This document shows positions 41,375 to 50,147 of a stretch of DNA of 64,000 nucleotides, piece after piece; position 1 is the stretch's first letter; each line of letters begins with the position of its first letter. A program made the translations under genes and the position numbers. The notes beneath the pieces were generated by a model. The model searched no databases. It saw only the letters and a list, made by a program, of their open reading frames with translations, and was not told the DNA's origin. Source of the stretch: Rhodococcus sp. RD6.2 (GTDB lineage Bacteria > Actinomycetota > Actinomycetes > Mycobacteriales > Mycobacteriaceae); contig NZ_CVQP01000013.1 in NCBI RefSeq assembly GCF_001040705.1, positions 1 through 64,000 on the forward strand. The letters are read 5' to 3'.

Positions 41375-41403
41375 TTGTTTTTGTCCTTGGTTGATTCTAT
41401 AGT
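41375..41403 (+). promoter_or_regulatory. promoter of the transfer operon
   Basis: TTGTTT (41375-41380), 17 bases, TATAGT (41398-41403). The -35 region overlaps the GCTTGTTTTT box shared with 36977. It lies about 85 bases before the first gene of the transfer operon. Confidence 0.6.
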
Positions 41404-41488
41404 TTGCCATGTCTTCGATGAAGCTTTTACGGCGATTGCCAAGCGGATCGCGAGAACTGGCTTGGACCACTTGATGGGAAGGGAACCC

Positions 41489-42661
41489 ATGAGCAACAAC
41501 ACGGCGACGGGACGCCACCGGCGTCTTCATCGCTCCCTCGGCGTCACGACATTTTTGGGGACCGTCACGGTCGCCTCGATCGTCGCGTCTGGTGTGGCAG
41601 TCGCGGCCCCCGGACAGGCGGGACTCGCACCGGACGGGGATCAGCCCGGCCTCTCGGACGGCCAGAGCGCACAGGCAGGTCTCCCCGAGACTGCAGCACC
41701 TGCGCCTGCACCCGCAGAAGCATGGGTGCCCGTTCCTGAGCAGTACTCCCAGCCGACCGCACCGCTGCCGAACTGGGACTACGAGGCGAACGAGCCGACG
41801 TCCTACGCACCGACCTACACGCCGCCGATCGACTACTCGCAGCTGCACCTTCCGACGCAGATCGACGAGCCGACCCCGGTGTACATCGCGCCGCGAGACA
41901 CCGTGATGGTGGGCAATCTTCACTTCACGCAGCCGAACTGGATGAGCGACGACACGACGGCGCGCACCAATGCCACCACCGGCGCAGCGTTGGCCGCGGT
42001 CACCGACTTCTGGCGGAGCACCGGCATTCCGGCTGATCAGGCCCAGCAGCTCGCCGCAGCTCAGATCGCTGGTGCGGCTGGCGGTGCGATCATCGGCGCG
42101 GTCGCTGCTGGCGCACCCGCAGCGACGCTGGGGGCCTTGATCGGCGGGACCATCGGCGGCACTTCGGCGATGGGCTTCTTCTCGCCCGTGGTCACCCCGG
42201 TCGGCGCGATTCCGGCCGGTGTGGTGGGCACCGCGACCGGTGCCGGGATCGGTGCCGCGGCGCTGGGAGTTCCCGCCGCCGCTGTCGGCGCTGTCGGCGG
42301 TGGCGCGGCGGGTCTCGCCGCCGCCACGATCTACGGCGACGGGACGAACGGCACCCCGACCACGGTCGAGGTCCCGGACATCGACGAGCCGGCCATCACT
42401 GAGCAGACGCAGGCCACGCTCGATTCGTGGGAGCAGTCGGGGCCGGCTGGCGAAGCCGTCACCACGTTCATTCGTGACACGGCCGCCGCCGCTCCGGTCG
42501 CCGATCAGCAGATCCGCGAATCGGTTTCGTCGGTTGCCGGCGGCGACGGTGCGCTCGCCGCATTCGACCAGATGGTCAGCGACTTCCAGACGGCCACCGG
42601 TGTTCCCGGACTTCCCCTGGGAATGATCGCCGGCGCGATCGGCGCGGGCATCCCCGCGTAG
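41489..42661 (+). CDS. secreted Gly-zipper protein at the head of the transfer operon
   Basis: 390 aa from ATG 41489 (GGAAGGGA upstream). Signal peptide in residues 1-40 (VTTFLGTVTVASIVASGVAVAA), Pro-rich segment, then about 130 residues of glycine-zipper repeats (AAGGAIIGAVAAGAPAATLG and similar) able to insert in a membrane, and a helical C terminus. It may be an envelope or pore component of the transfer machine. No family recognised. Followed by a strong terminator, so it may be made in excess over the rest. Confidence 0.7.
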   Translation: MSNNTATGRHRRLHRSLGVTTFLGTVTVASIVASGVAVAAPGQAGLAPDGDQPGLSDGQSAQAGLPETAAPAPAPAEAWVPVPEQYSQPTAPLPNWDYEANEPTSYAPTYTPPIDYSQLHLPTQIDEPTPVYIAPRDTVMVGNLHFTQPNWMSDDTTARTNATTGAALAAVTDFWRSTGIPADQAQQLAAAQIAGAAGGAIIGAVAAGAPAATLGALIGGTIGGTSAMGFFSPVVTPVGAIPAGVVGTATGAGIGAAALGVPAAAVGAVGGGAAGLAAATIYGDGTNGTPTTVEVPDIDEPAITEQTQATLDSWEQSGPAGEAVTTFIRDTAAAAPVADQQIRESVSSVAGGDGALAAFDQMVSDFQTATGVPGLPLGMIAGAIGAGIPA

Positions 42662-42668
42662 CAGCGCA

Positions 42669-42699
42669 TTGGGGGCGAGGAGCCACTCCTCGCCCCCAA
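42669..42699 (+). terminator. hairpin inside the transfer operon
   Basis: TTGGGGGCGAGGA and TCCTCGCCCCCAA, a perfect 13-bp stem with a 5-base loop, 7 bases after the first gene's stop. Likely a partial terminator that sets gene ratios. Confidence 0.75.
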
Positions 42700-42751
42700 A
42701 GCCGTTGTGACCCTGCTCCAGCCAAATCAGCCACCGGAAGGGACGGCATCA

Positions 42752-43732
42752 GTGAATGACAGCGACGACCAGCCCGGTCAGGCTCTCGGTACCGCGCAGG
42801 CGAGCGTTCCAGGCCCAGGACACGGCGCAGGGAATCCGATGAATCGGACACGCCCCGGATCGCAGCCGTGGGCCAGGGATCAGGGCGCACGCCGTCCCGC
42901 CGCGACGCTCTCTCCCGATGCGTGGATGGAGGGCCTCGCGGCCGGTCCTGCAGCTGAGGGACCGATCGCGCAACCGCTCCCCCTGCCCGTCCCGGATTCG
43001 TGGACGCAGGGCCTCTCGTCTGACACTCCCGAGGTCGCGGGCAGTGCGGCGGCCTCTCCCGTTCACCAGCGACTGCTCGTCGATCTCGTACCGGACGAGG
43101 ATCCCGAGGGACCTGCCCCGATCCAGTCCGCATCGCGAAAGAGCCGTTCCCGATGGGCACTTGGACTTTCGGCGGGCGGCCTTGCCCTCCTGGTCACGCT
43201 GGGGGCGGCCGTCGCCGTTCAGGCGGGCAGCAACGACGAGGACCGGCCTCTCGTCGACGCGATGTCGCCGATGCTCACCACCCCCGACGCGGTCACGACT
43301 GCCGCGCCGCCTTCCACCGCTGAATCACCCGCCGCTGCACCGGTGCACGAAGGCACCTCGAGTGCGCCATGTGCCGAGTCGAATGGAGACCGCGCATGGT
43401 CTGGCCGGCGGCCCGGCGGTACCGCCAACGGACCCGACGTGATCTTCGGGTTTCAGCACCTCTACTACGTCGAACGTGACGCGGCGAAGGCACGCGCTCT
43501 GACAACACCGGACATCTACCTCGCGGCGGTCGACAAGCTGCAAGCCGGGATCGACTCAGTTCCTCAGGGAACCACCTACTGCCTCCGGATTTCGCAGTCG
43601 GAGCCGGACCTCTACCGCGTCGTGCTGACGCAGTTCAACCCGGACCGGCCTGCGGACGTCTGGATTCAGACGGTTCGCACACGAACCGAAGGCGATCGGA
43701 CCTTGATCGCCTCCATTCAGGGAGAGGGGTGA
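42752..43732 (+). CDS. single-pass membrane protein with repeated W-x-x-GL motif and extracytoplasmic domain
   Basis: 326 aa from GTG 42752, chosen because it follows GGAAGGG and the hairpin. The cytoplasmic Pro-rich part repeats AWMEGLAAGP and SWTQGLSSDT. One membrane helix (LGLSAGGLALLVTLGAAVAV, about residue 150) leads to an outer domain with two Cys and an NTF2-like ending (DPIYLAAV-like DIYLAAVDKLQAGI; VWIQTVRTRTEGDRTLIA). Such outer domains recur among actinobacterial T4SS proteins. Confidence 0.65.
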   Translation: MNDSDDQPGQALGTAQASVPGPGHGAGNPMNRTRPGSQPWARDQGARRPAATLSPDAWMEGLAAGPAAEGPIAQPLPLPVPDSWTQGLSSDTPEVAGSAAASPVHQRLLVDLVPDEDPEGPAPIQSASRKSRSRWALGLSAGGLALLVTLGAAVAVQAGSNDEDRPLVDAMSPMLTTPDAVTTAAPPSTAESPAAAPVHEGTSSAPCAESNGDRAWSGRRPGGTANGPDVIFGFQHLYYVERDAAKARALTTPDIYLAAVDKLQAGIDSVPQGTTYCLRISQSEPDLYRVVLTQFNPDRPADVWIQTVRTRTEGDRTLIASIQGEG

Positions 43733-43735
43733 GCA

Positions 43736-45499
43736 GTGCCGAAATCCACCATCGTCAAGAGATCGAGTGCCGTGGCCCTCGTCGCAACCGTAGTTGCGAT
43801 GGGGTCGGCGGGGACCGCTGGCGCGCAGGGGGCGCCAGCGGTCACCGCACCAACGGCCTCGGCGCAGGCGACGAGCGCGGGTGACGGATGCCCGTTGCTG
43901 CACGTCGTGATCGCGCAGGGAACCACGGAGTCGACGTCCTCGTCGTCGCCGAAAGACGACTCCGGGACGTTGGCGACGGTGGTGCTACCGGTGCTCAGCG
44001 AGTTCGGGGGTATCACCGAGACCAACACATTCGATCGGACATACGTCCCGTACCCCGCTGACTTCGGGTTTCAGGGAACGCCGTACGAGCAGTCGTACCG
44101 CCAGGGCGTACAGAACACGCTCGGTGTCATCGCCAAGATCGCCGAGACCTGCCCGAACACCAAGCTCGGGATCATGGGCTACTCCCAGGGCGGAAATGTG
44201 GCCTCAACCGTGCTGCGGCTCATCGGGTCTGGTCAGGGCCCGGTCAGCCCTTCGCAGGTCGCGATGGGAATGCTGTTCTCCGATCCCACTCGCACGGCGG
44301 GAGACGCCACGTTCCCGGGTCGGCCGACCAGCCAGACTTCGCCGGACTCGGTGCCGGGAGTTCGCGGTAGCGAGGTCGCGAAGCTTGAGACCCCGGTTAC
44401 CGCAGCCGCGGCCGCTGGGGGTGGGATCGCTCCGCTCTCGGAGAGCACCCCGCAGACGTTCGGATCGTTGACCGGTCGCGTGGCCTCGGCGTGCGCCGCC
44501 GGGGATCTCTCGTGCGACACCCCGGTGGATGCTCCACTCGCGCGGCTGGTAACCAATGTCGCCGGCCAGCTCGACCTGGACCAGAAGGACCCCGTGGGGA
44601 TTCTGACCTCGGCGGCATCGGTGCTGGGGACCACCACGCTCAACATGGTCAGCGATGTGGTCACCAACGACATCGTGACCACCGACGGCACGACCCGGGG
44701 TCTCGACTACCGTCCTGGTGCCTCTCTGTCCGAGCGAGCGCAGGCCGCGGCGAACCCGGAGCACCAGAGCGACCCCGTCGAGGCGCTCACGAAGCTCGTC
44801 GGGATCGGCATCAACACCGGAATCGCCTTCGCCAAGGACGTTCTGACGATGGAGAACATCGCCCAGGTCGCAACCGTTGGCCTCGTCGACCCCGCTGCAG
44901 GTCTGGCGGTCCTGGCGTCCAAGGCCGCGAACGCGGCGCTGAACCTGATCCCGACCAACATCGCCAACAAGTCGGCGAAGGCTGTCGAGACGGTCGTGCG
45001 AAACGAGTTCACCGACAACGCCGGCCTGGTGAAGATGGCGACCGACGTCCGCTACTGGTCGGTGCGGGCAAACCACGAGTCGTACCAACGGGATCCAGTG
45101 ACCTCGAGCGGTGAGACCTGGCTGCAGTTCGCGACGTCGTGGATCAAGGCGGTCGTGCGCGATCTGGAGTCCGGCTCTGCATCCGGGCAGGGCGGCGTGG
45201 GCGCGTTTACGCGGACCGTCCCGGTCTCCGGCCAGGGCTCCTACCAGGGCTTGCCCGGCTTGGTGTGGTCACCGACCGAGAATCGGGCCGACGTGCAGTC
45301 GTTCGATCTCGCCGCTGATCGAAACGTATCTCCCTCCTACGCCTCGGGCGATGCCGCGTGGGAGTGGACCCCGTCCGTCCCCGCGTCGTCAGCGCAGGGC
45401 AACGACTCCTGGTCGTTCTCGACGTCAACTTCCACCCCGACCACCCCGGCCAACGATCCCTGGGCGGGTCTGTCCGGCGCCTCAGTCGGCGCGAACTGA
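43736..45499 (+). CDS. cutinase-family secreted protein with a long C-terminal extension
   Basis: 587 aa from GTG 43736 (GGAGAGGGG upstream). Signal peptide, then a cutinase fold in residues 40-270: nucleophile elbow MGYSQGG and the C..GD..C segment (CAAGDLSCD) that carries the catalytic Asp in cutinases. I do not see the expected His after it (PVDAPLARLVTNVAG), so esterase activity is uncertain. The 300-residue extension is helical and ends in a Ser/Thr/Pro-rich tail. Cutinase-like proteins act on lipids or cell-envelope esters; here it may remodel the mycolate envelope during transfer. Confidence 0.75.
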   Translation: MPKSTIVKRSSAVALVATVVAMGSAGTAGAQGAPAVTAPTASAQATSAGDGCPLLHVVIAQGTTESTSSSSPKDDSGTLATVVLPVLSEFGGITETNTFDRTYVPYPADFGFQGTPYEQSYRQGVQNTLGVIAKIAETCPNTKLGIMGYSQGGNVASTVLRLIGSGQGPVSPSQVAMGMLFSDPTRTAGDATFPGRPTSQTSPDSVPGVRGSEVAKLETPVTAAAAAGGGIAPLSESTPQTFGSLTGRVASACAAGDLSCDTPVDAPLARLVTNVAGQLDLDQKDPVGILTSAASVLGTTTLNMVSDVVTNDIVTTDGTTRGLDYRPGASLSERAQAAANPEHQSDPVEALTKLVGIGINTGIAFAKDVLTMENIAQVATVGLVDPAAGLAVLASKAANAALNLIPTNIANKSAKAVETVVRNEFTDNAGLVKMATDVRYWSVRANHESYQRDPVTSSGETWLQFATSWIKAVVRDLESGSASGQGGVGAFTRTVPVSGQGSYQGLPGLVWSPTENRADVQSFDLAADRNVSPSYASGDAAWEWTPSVPASSAQGNDSWSFSTSTSTPTTPANDPWAGLSGASVGAN

Positions 45500-45513
45500 A
45501 AGGTAAGAGTCCG

Positions 45514-45627
45514 ATGTGCCAACGCTTCTCGCACGACGTACGGCCACCGCGCCGTACGGCAGTGCTCGCGCTGGCCTCGGGTCGAGGTTGGTTGGTTGTC
45601 AACCATCTGGACCGGAGGTTGCCGTGA
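45514..45627 (+). CDS. small coupled ORF, 37 aa
   Basis: ATG 45514, preceded by AAAGGTAAGAG; product starts MCQRFSHDVRPPRRTA and its TGA overlaps the GTG start of the next gene (GTGA). It fills the only gap between two operon genes. It is either a real small protein or a coupling leader. Confidence 0.5.
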   Translation: MCQRFSHDVRPPRRTAVLALASGRGWLVVNHLDRRLP

Positions 45628-46256
45628 GTGCCGCGTTCTCGGATGCAGGGACCGCCTTGCATGTTCCCGCTCAGGGGATTGTCGCTGCTCCTCCTGTGGA
45701 CCGACGGCTCGATGTCTGGCCCCAGCCGGTATTCGTCCCTGAATCGTCCCCCGCTCCGGCCTGGTGGCTGGTGGGCGCGCACGGTGGTGCCGGGGTGTCG
45801 TCGTTGTGCGCGTCGTGGCTGTTTGCCGGCGATGCGATGCGGGCGTTCCCCGGAGCTTTCGCTGGGGAGACCCCGTTCGTCGTCATCGTCGCCCGTGAGC
45901 ATCAGCACGGCATCGACTGCGCACACGACCTCATCACTCAGCATCTCTCTGGCTTCGCAGGCGAGACAACGCTGGTCGGACTGGTCACCGTGGCGGCACG
46001 ACCGGGCAAGGTCCCTGCCTCGCTGAGGCAACGGCTCGAGGTGGTGGCCGGTCTCATCGGAGATCGGCACTGGCACGTCCCCTGGGTGGAGGACTGGCTG
46101 ACCCTCCGCTCCGAGGAGCTGCCGGTGTGGCGACCCGGCGATGTCCTCGAGAAGCGCCGAAAGCAGCCTCCGGCCAGTGAATGCGTCCCTCTCGCCGTCG
46201 CCGAAATCGGCGATCAGATCCGGTCGACGATCGTCGACCTGCTCAACACCAACTAG
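45624..46256 (+). CDS. DUF6668-like P-loop-related protein
   Basis: 210 aa from GTG 45624 (GGAGG upstream). The core WWLVGAHGGAGVSSLCASWL looks like a ParA/MinD-type P-loop but lacks the Walker A lysine. Later segments (PFVVIVAREHQHGIDCAHDL; LVGLVTVAARPGKVPASLRQ) keep the ATPase strand pattern. Proteins of this type sit in actinobacterial T4SS loci; role unknown. Confidence 0.65.
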   Translation: MSAAFSDAGTALHVPAQGIVAAPPVDRRLDVWPQPVFVPESSPAPAWWLVGAHGGAGVSSLCASWLFAGDAMRAFPGAFAGETPFVVIVAREHQHGIDCAHDLITQHLSGFAGETTLVGLVTVAARPGKVPASLRQRLEVVAGLIGDRHWHVPWVEDWLTLRSEELPVWRPGDVLEKRRKQPPASECVPLAVAEIGDQIRSTIVDLLNTN

Positions 46257-46264
46257 GAGAAGCA

Positions 46265-46558
46265 ATGCTCATGCAACTGTTCGACACGGCCAACACCATC
46301 GTTCTCGCGGTTCCACAGCCCGAAGCGGTGCAGCCGCCTGGCGGCGAAAAGATGTGGCGAATCATCGGAGTCGCGCTCTGGGTCTTCACGGGCATGGCGG
46401 TTCTCGGGATCATCACCGGCGGCGGCTGGATGTGGATCGACCACATGTCGGACCGCGGCGCGACGTCCGGAAAGGGCGTGAAGATCGTGATCGGCGCCTT
46501 CATCGGCGCGGGGATCATGTCGCTCGCCGCAACGCTCATCACCTTCGCGCAGTCATGA
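46265..46558 (+). CDS. two-TM small membrane protein, pilin/VirB2-like candidate
   Basis: 97 aa, ribosome site CTAGGAG. Two hydrophobic helices (IIGVALWVFTGMAVLGIITGG and VKIVIGAFIGAGIMSLAATLI) with a short cytoplasmic loop, the layout of VirB2/TrbC-type subunits. Overlaps the next gene by ATGA. Assignment is by topology and position only. Confidence 0.6.
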   Translation: MLMQLFDTANTIVLAVPQPEAVQPPGGEKMWRIIGVALWVFTGMAVLGIITGGGWMWIDHMSDRGATSGKGVKIVIGAFIGAGIMSLAATLITFAQS

Positions 46559-46863
46559 TCGTCACGCCCTACCTGGCGCAGGCCACAACGACGCCGAAGC
46601 CAGCTGATCCGCAGGGGCCGAGACTGCCGGCTCAGCCCCTTCCGTCGGAGGTACTCGCTCCAGCGACTGAGCTTCTGGGGTGGGGCGTGTACGTGGCGAA
46701 CGCCGTCTTCGTCTTGGCGATCATCGTCGGCGCAGGGCTCCTCTGGTGGGTCTATCTCCAGGGAAATCCCGCGACCGGTCCGGTTCGCAAGATCGCCTGG
46801 GCAATCGGTTGCGCGATCGCAGTCTCGTCAGCCGCGAGCATCGCCGGATTCATTCTCAACTAG
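46555..46863 (+). CDS. two-TM small membrane protein
   Basis: 102 aa, coupled to the upstream gene. A Pro-rich N terminus, then helices LLGWGVYVANAVFVLAIIVGAGLLWWVYL and IAWAIGCAIAVSSAASIAGFIL. Similar topology to its neighbour, so it may be a second pilin-like or VirB3-like part. Confidence 0.6.
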   Translation: MIVTPYLAQATTTPKPADPQGPRLPAQPLPSEVLAPATELLGWGVYVANAVFVLAIIVGAGLLWWVYLQGNPATGPVRKIAWAIGCAIAVSSAASIAGFILN

Positions 46864-46882
46864 AACTTTTGGGGGAACAGCT

Positions 46883-47509
46883 ATGAAGCGAGCACTGGTG
46901 TCACTGAGCCTGGCTGCTGTGGTTGCGATCGGGGTGGCGGGCTGTGGTTCCGATTCCGAGTCGTCGACGGATAGCGGTGCGGGCTCGGTCGACACGACCT
47001 CCGCACCTGACCAGGTCCGATGGGAAACCTGGCAGGGGGTCGAGGTTCCCGTGTCGTCCGTCGACGGGCCCAGGTCCATCAACGGCGCCGTGGCGGCGGG
47101 GTACACCCAGACACCGCAGGGCGCCGTACTCGCCGCCGCCCAGGGCCTGACCCGGCTGCGACTGGCCCCTGACGATGCGTGGCCGCAGGTTGCGAACGCG
47201 GTTGCGGCGCCGGGGAAGGGGCGCGATCTCTACGCGGTCAGTCGTGTTCAGGTGAGCATCACGGGCCCGGTGCCTGCCGGCAGTGTGGACGCACTGCGCG
47301 GATTCCGGGTCGATGAGTTCTCCCCTGACCGTGCGGTCGTTGAGCTGGTGACCGAGCAGTCCGCCAGCGGGTTGACCGCCTCGACGCACACTCTTGTGTG
47401 GTCGGGCGATGACTGGAAGGTGTTGCTGCCGGACCCGGACGGCGATTCACCGCAGCCTGAGCCGGTTGCCTCGCTGGCCGACTACACGCAGTTCGAGGCC
47501 AAGCAGTGA
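46883..47509 (+). CDS. lipoprotein of the transfer machine
   Basis: 208 aa. Signal peptide with lipobox VAGC (Cys21). The outer domain contains YTQTPQGAVLAAAQ and a C-terminal TLVWSGDDWKVLL, a pattern shared with the next gene product (FAQTPQGAALAGWQ; LVMVWDGGDWKVNL). These are probably paralogues with an NTF2-like (VirB8-like) fold. Overlaps the next gene by four bases. Confidence 0.7.
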   Translation: MKRALVSLSLAAVVAIGVAGCGSDSESSTDSGAGSVDTTSAPDQVRWETWQGVEVPVSSVDGPRSINGAVAAGYTQTPQGAVLAAAQGLTRLRLAPDDAWPQVANAVAAPGKGRDLYAVSRVQVSITGPVPAGSVDALRGFRVDEFSPDRAVVELVTEQSASGLTASTHTLVWSGDDWKVLLPDPDGDSPQPEPVASLADYTQFEAKQ

Positions 47510-48366
47510 ACCGGGACAAGGAGCGATCTGGCCCCCGGCTCGGAACCGTCGCGGCCGTCGTCGTTGTTGGGCTTCTCCTGGTCTGTGCACTTGTGGCCAT
47601 CATCCTCGCGTTTCGGGGAAGCGACGACGAGTCGAGCAGTCGGCCGACGGTGACGGTGCCGCCGACCGCGAGCAGCGGCGAGGGTGACCGGATCGGGTCT
47701 ACTGACCCGGCGGCACAGGGTCTCGGTACTCCGACTACCGATCCGTTCGGTGGACGCGTCGACGTGCCGAAGTGGCCGGGTGGCTGGGCTTTGCCGCAGA
47801 CGCCGGTCACGCGGGCACCGTTCAATCCCGCGGTTCCCGTCGAGTCGCCGGCCGGGATGATGTGGCAGCGAGTCGGTGACGGCGCGATCGTTCCGTTCAG
47901 CACGTCGGATGGGCCTGCCACGGTCACGGGACTGGCTGCCACCGGATTCGCGCAGACGCCGCAGGGTGCGGCGCTGGCGGGCTGGCAGATCGTCAACCGA
48001 ATCGGGGTGTCGGCCAACGAGGTTGCAGCCGGGATCTACGACACGCAGGTCCTGATGAGTGCCGCGATGCGCAGTGAGCTCGAGGAAGGCATGGCGGCGC
48101 AGGGCCCGTACTACCGCAACGTGACCGACGCCAGTGTCGGCTACATGTCGCGCTCGCCTGCATTTCGCGTTGTCGAGTACGCGGACGACCTTGCGGTCGT
48201 GGAGTTCGCGGGTCGGGTTCCGGCCGCCGACGGTGGCACCGATCAGTGGTCCGTGTCCCGTTTGGTGATGGTGTGGGACGGCGGCGATTGGAAGGTCAAC
48301 CTCGCCAACAACACACCGCTCGAGGCCGGCACTGTCGGGTCGCTGGAGGGGTGGACGGCATGGTGA
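47506..48366 (+). CDS. single-pass membrane protein, paralogue of the lipoprotein
   Basis: 286 aa. N-terminal membrane helix (VAAVVVVGLLLVCALVAIILA), Ser/Pro-rich linker, and the same outer domain as the upstream lipoprotein. Resembles the extracytoplasmic DUF8175-type domains of actinobacterial T4SS proteins. It overlaps the VirB6-like gene. Confidence 0.7.
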   Translation: MNRDKERSGPRLGTVAAVVVVGLLLVCALVAIILAFRGSDDESSSRPTVTVPPTASSGEGDRIGSTDPAAQGLGTPTTDPFGGRVDVPKWPGGWALPQTPVTRAPFNPAVPVESPAGMMWQRVGDGAIVPFSTSDGPATVTGLAATGFAQTPQGAALAGWQIVNRIGVSANEVAAGIYDTQVLMSAAMRSELEEGMAAQGPYYRNVTDASVGYMSRSPAFRVVEYADDLAVVEFAGRVPAADGGTDQWSVSRLVMVWDGGDWKVNLANNTPLEAGTVGSLEGWTAW

Positions 48367-50147
48367 GCCGCTGGCACCGGATCGTCCTCACGGGGATTGC
48401 TGCCATCGTGCTGGCGGCAGTGACGGGGCTGGCGATGCCGACAGGTGTCGCCTCGGCGCAGGAAGCTAGCGTCCCCGCGCCCCCCGAGGGCTACACCTTG
48501 GTGAGCCAGGATGACCTCAAGGCCAAGAACTTGCCTGCCGGTGCGATCGACCTGGGGCTGAAGACGCCCACGACCAACTCGGTCAAGCCGGCCCCTCCGG
48601 GATACGTGCAGGTTGTGCGCCCGTTCTGCCTGACGGTCACGACCGGGGTCCAGACCTGCTCCGATTTCGTCTACGGTGTGCCGGAATCCGGTCCGCAGGT
48701 TGGGCAGCCCACTTCTGATGCTCCTGTTCTGCCCGAGGTCGGCACGGGGGCCGAGACCGGCGGCACGTACGGCTACAACGACGCGTGCGAGCGTATGAAT
48801 CCCTCGTCGCCGTACATCCCTCCGATCGGGCGTCTGATCCAAAGTGGCTTGGAGAACGCCTGCAAGGTGACCAATGTCGTCACCCACCCCGGTGACGCGC
48901 TGGGGAAGATGTGGGAGTCGGAGTTCGGAAAGACCGTCAAGTCGCTGATCGCGGGCGTCGCTGACGGCTGGGGAACGATGCTGAACTGGTTCTTCAACCA
49001 GGCGTCTCCCGCACTCGCGGATGCCCAGTACCTCGACATTCTCCAGTCATACTTCTTGCCCATCCAAGCGGTTCTCCTCGTGTTGTCGGTGATCCTGGCG
49101 TGCATTCGGATCGTGTTGGCGCAGTCGGGAACCGAAACCGTCGCGGCGATGGATCTGATGCGGACCCTCGTCCGCACCATCGTCAGCGTGGGCCTGTTCG
49201 GTGTCGGCTTGACCCTGGCGATCCAGATGGCGGATGCGTTCTCGGTCTGGCTCATCACTGCCTCTGGCGGCACTGACCTGTCGACGAAGGTCGACGCCAT
49301 GCTCTTGAGCGACAACTCGACGTGGGGGCCGGGCTGGGTTCTGATGATCGCGCTGTTCGGGATGGCCGGTGCGTTCATCCAGACGGTGTTGTTGGTGGTT
49401 CGACAGGCATTCCTGATGGTGATCGTGGGAGTGCTCCCGCTGGCCGCGGCGGCGTCGAGCACGGAGATCGGCAGCTCCTCCTACGAGAAGATGCGGAACT
49501 GGGCGATCGCGTTCGTTCTGCTCAAGCCGGCTGTTGCCTCCGTGCTGGCGGTGGCGTTCTGGGCCGCAGACCCCGGCTCTGATGTGGCTCGCCTGCAGGG
49601 CCTGATTCTGCTGACTGTTGCTGCGGTGGCCATGCCCGCACTGCTGCGCATGATGAACGTCTCCTCCTCGGGTGGCGGCAGCGGAATGATGGGTGCGGCC
49701 GCGGGCCTTGCCGGTGGTGCCGCTCTGGCCGCCGCTGGCGGAGTCGGCCTCGCGGCCGGGGTCGCAGGAAAGGGCGCGACCGCGGCGGTTGGGGCGTCGG
49801 GACGAAGCTTCGGCGGTGCCACAGGTTCCCAAAGCGGCGGTGGCGGTGGCGTCGGCGGTGCTGCTGGCGGTGGCGGTGGCGGCGGCGGCGGCGGTGCTGG
49901 CGGCGGCGGCGGAGCGCGTCAGCGGTCCTCCGCAGGAGCCGGGTCCAGCCCCTCCAGCCCCCGAACATCCTCACGTCGGCCGTCGTTCGCCGGCAGCTCC
50001 ATGAGTCGTCAGGCACTGCGCGCGGGAGTGCAGACGGCGCGTGCGGGCGCCTCCCGCTCCGGCTCTGCCCTCGATCGGATGGCGCACGACATCGCCTCCG
50101 ACTCTCCAGGCCGGCCCTACCCGAGTGGACGGGACGTCCTGCGATGA
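48360..50147 (+). CDS. TrbL/VirB6-like polytopic channel protein with poly-Gly tail
   Basis: 595 aa from ATG 48360 (GTG 48363 also possible). Signal peptide, a periplasmic part with several Cys, then about six hydrophobic helices (YFLPIQAVLLVLSVILACIRIV; TIVSVGLFGVGLTLAIQ; TVLLVVRQAFLMVIVGVLPL; AIAFVLLKPAVASVLAVAFW and others) as in TrbL/VirB6. The cytoplasmic tail has a long Gly-rich run (about residues 485-525) and an Arg/Ser-rich end. It would form the inner-membrane channel. Confidence 0.8.
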   Translation: MVSRWHRIVLTGIAAIVLAAVTGLAMPTGVASAQEASVPAPPEGYTLVSQDDLKAKNLPAGAIDLGLKTPTTNSVKPAPPGYVQVVRPFCLTVTTGVQTCSDFVYGVPESGPQVGQPTSDAPVLPEVGTGAETGGTYGYNDACERMNPSSPYIPPIGRLIQSGLENACKVTNVVTHPGDALGKMWESEFGKTVKSLIAGVADGWGTMLNWFFNQASPALADAQYLDILQSYFLPIQAVLLVLSVILACIRIVLAQSGTETVAAMDLMRTLVRTIVSVGLFGVGLTLAIQMADAFSVWLITASGGTDLSTKVDAMLLSDNSTWGPGWVLMIALFGMAGAFIQTVLLVVRQAFLMVIVGVLPLAAAASSTEIGSSSYEKMRNWAIAFVLLKPAVASVLAVAFWAADPGSDVARLQGLILLTVAAVAMPALLRMMNVSSSGGGSGMMGAAAGLAGGAALAAAGGVGLAAGVAGKGATAAVGASGRSFGGATGSQSGGGGGVGGAAGGGGGGGGGGAGGGGGARQRSSAGAGSSPSSPRTSSRRPSFAGSSMSRQALRAGVQTARAGASRSGSALDRMAHDIASDSPGRPYPSGRDVLR

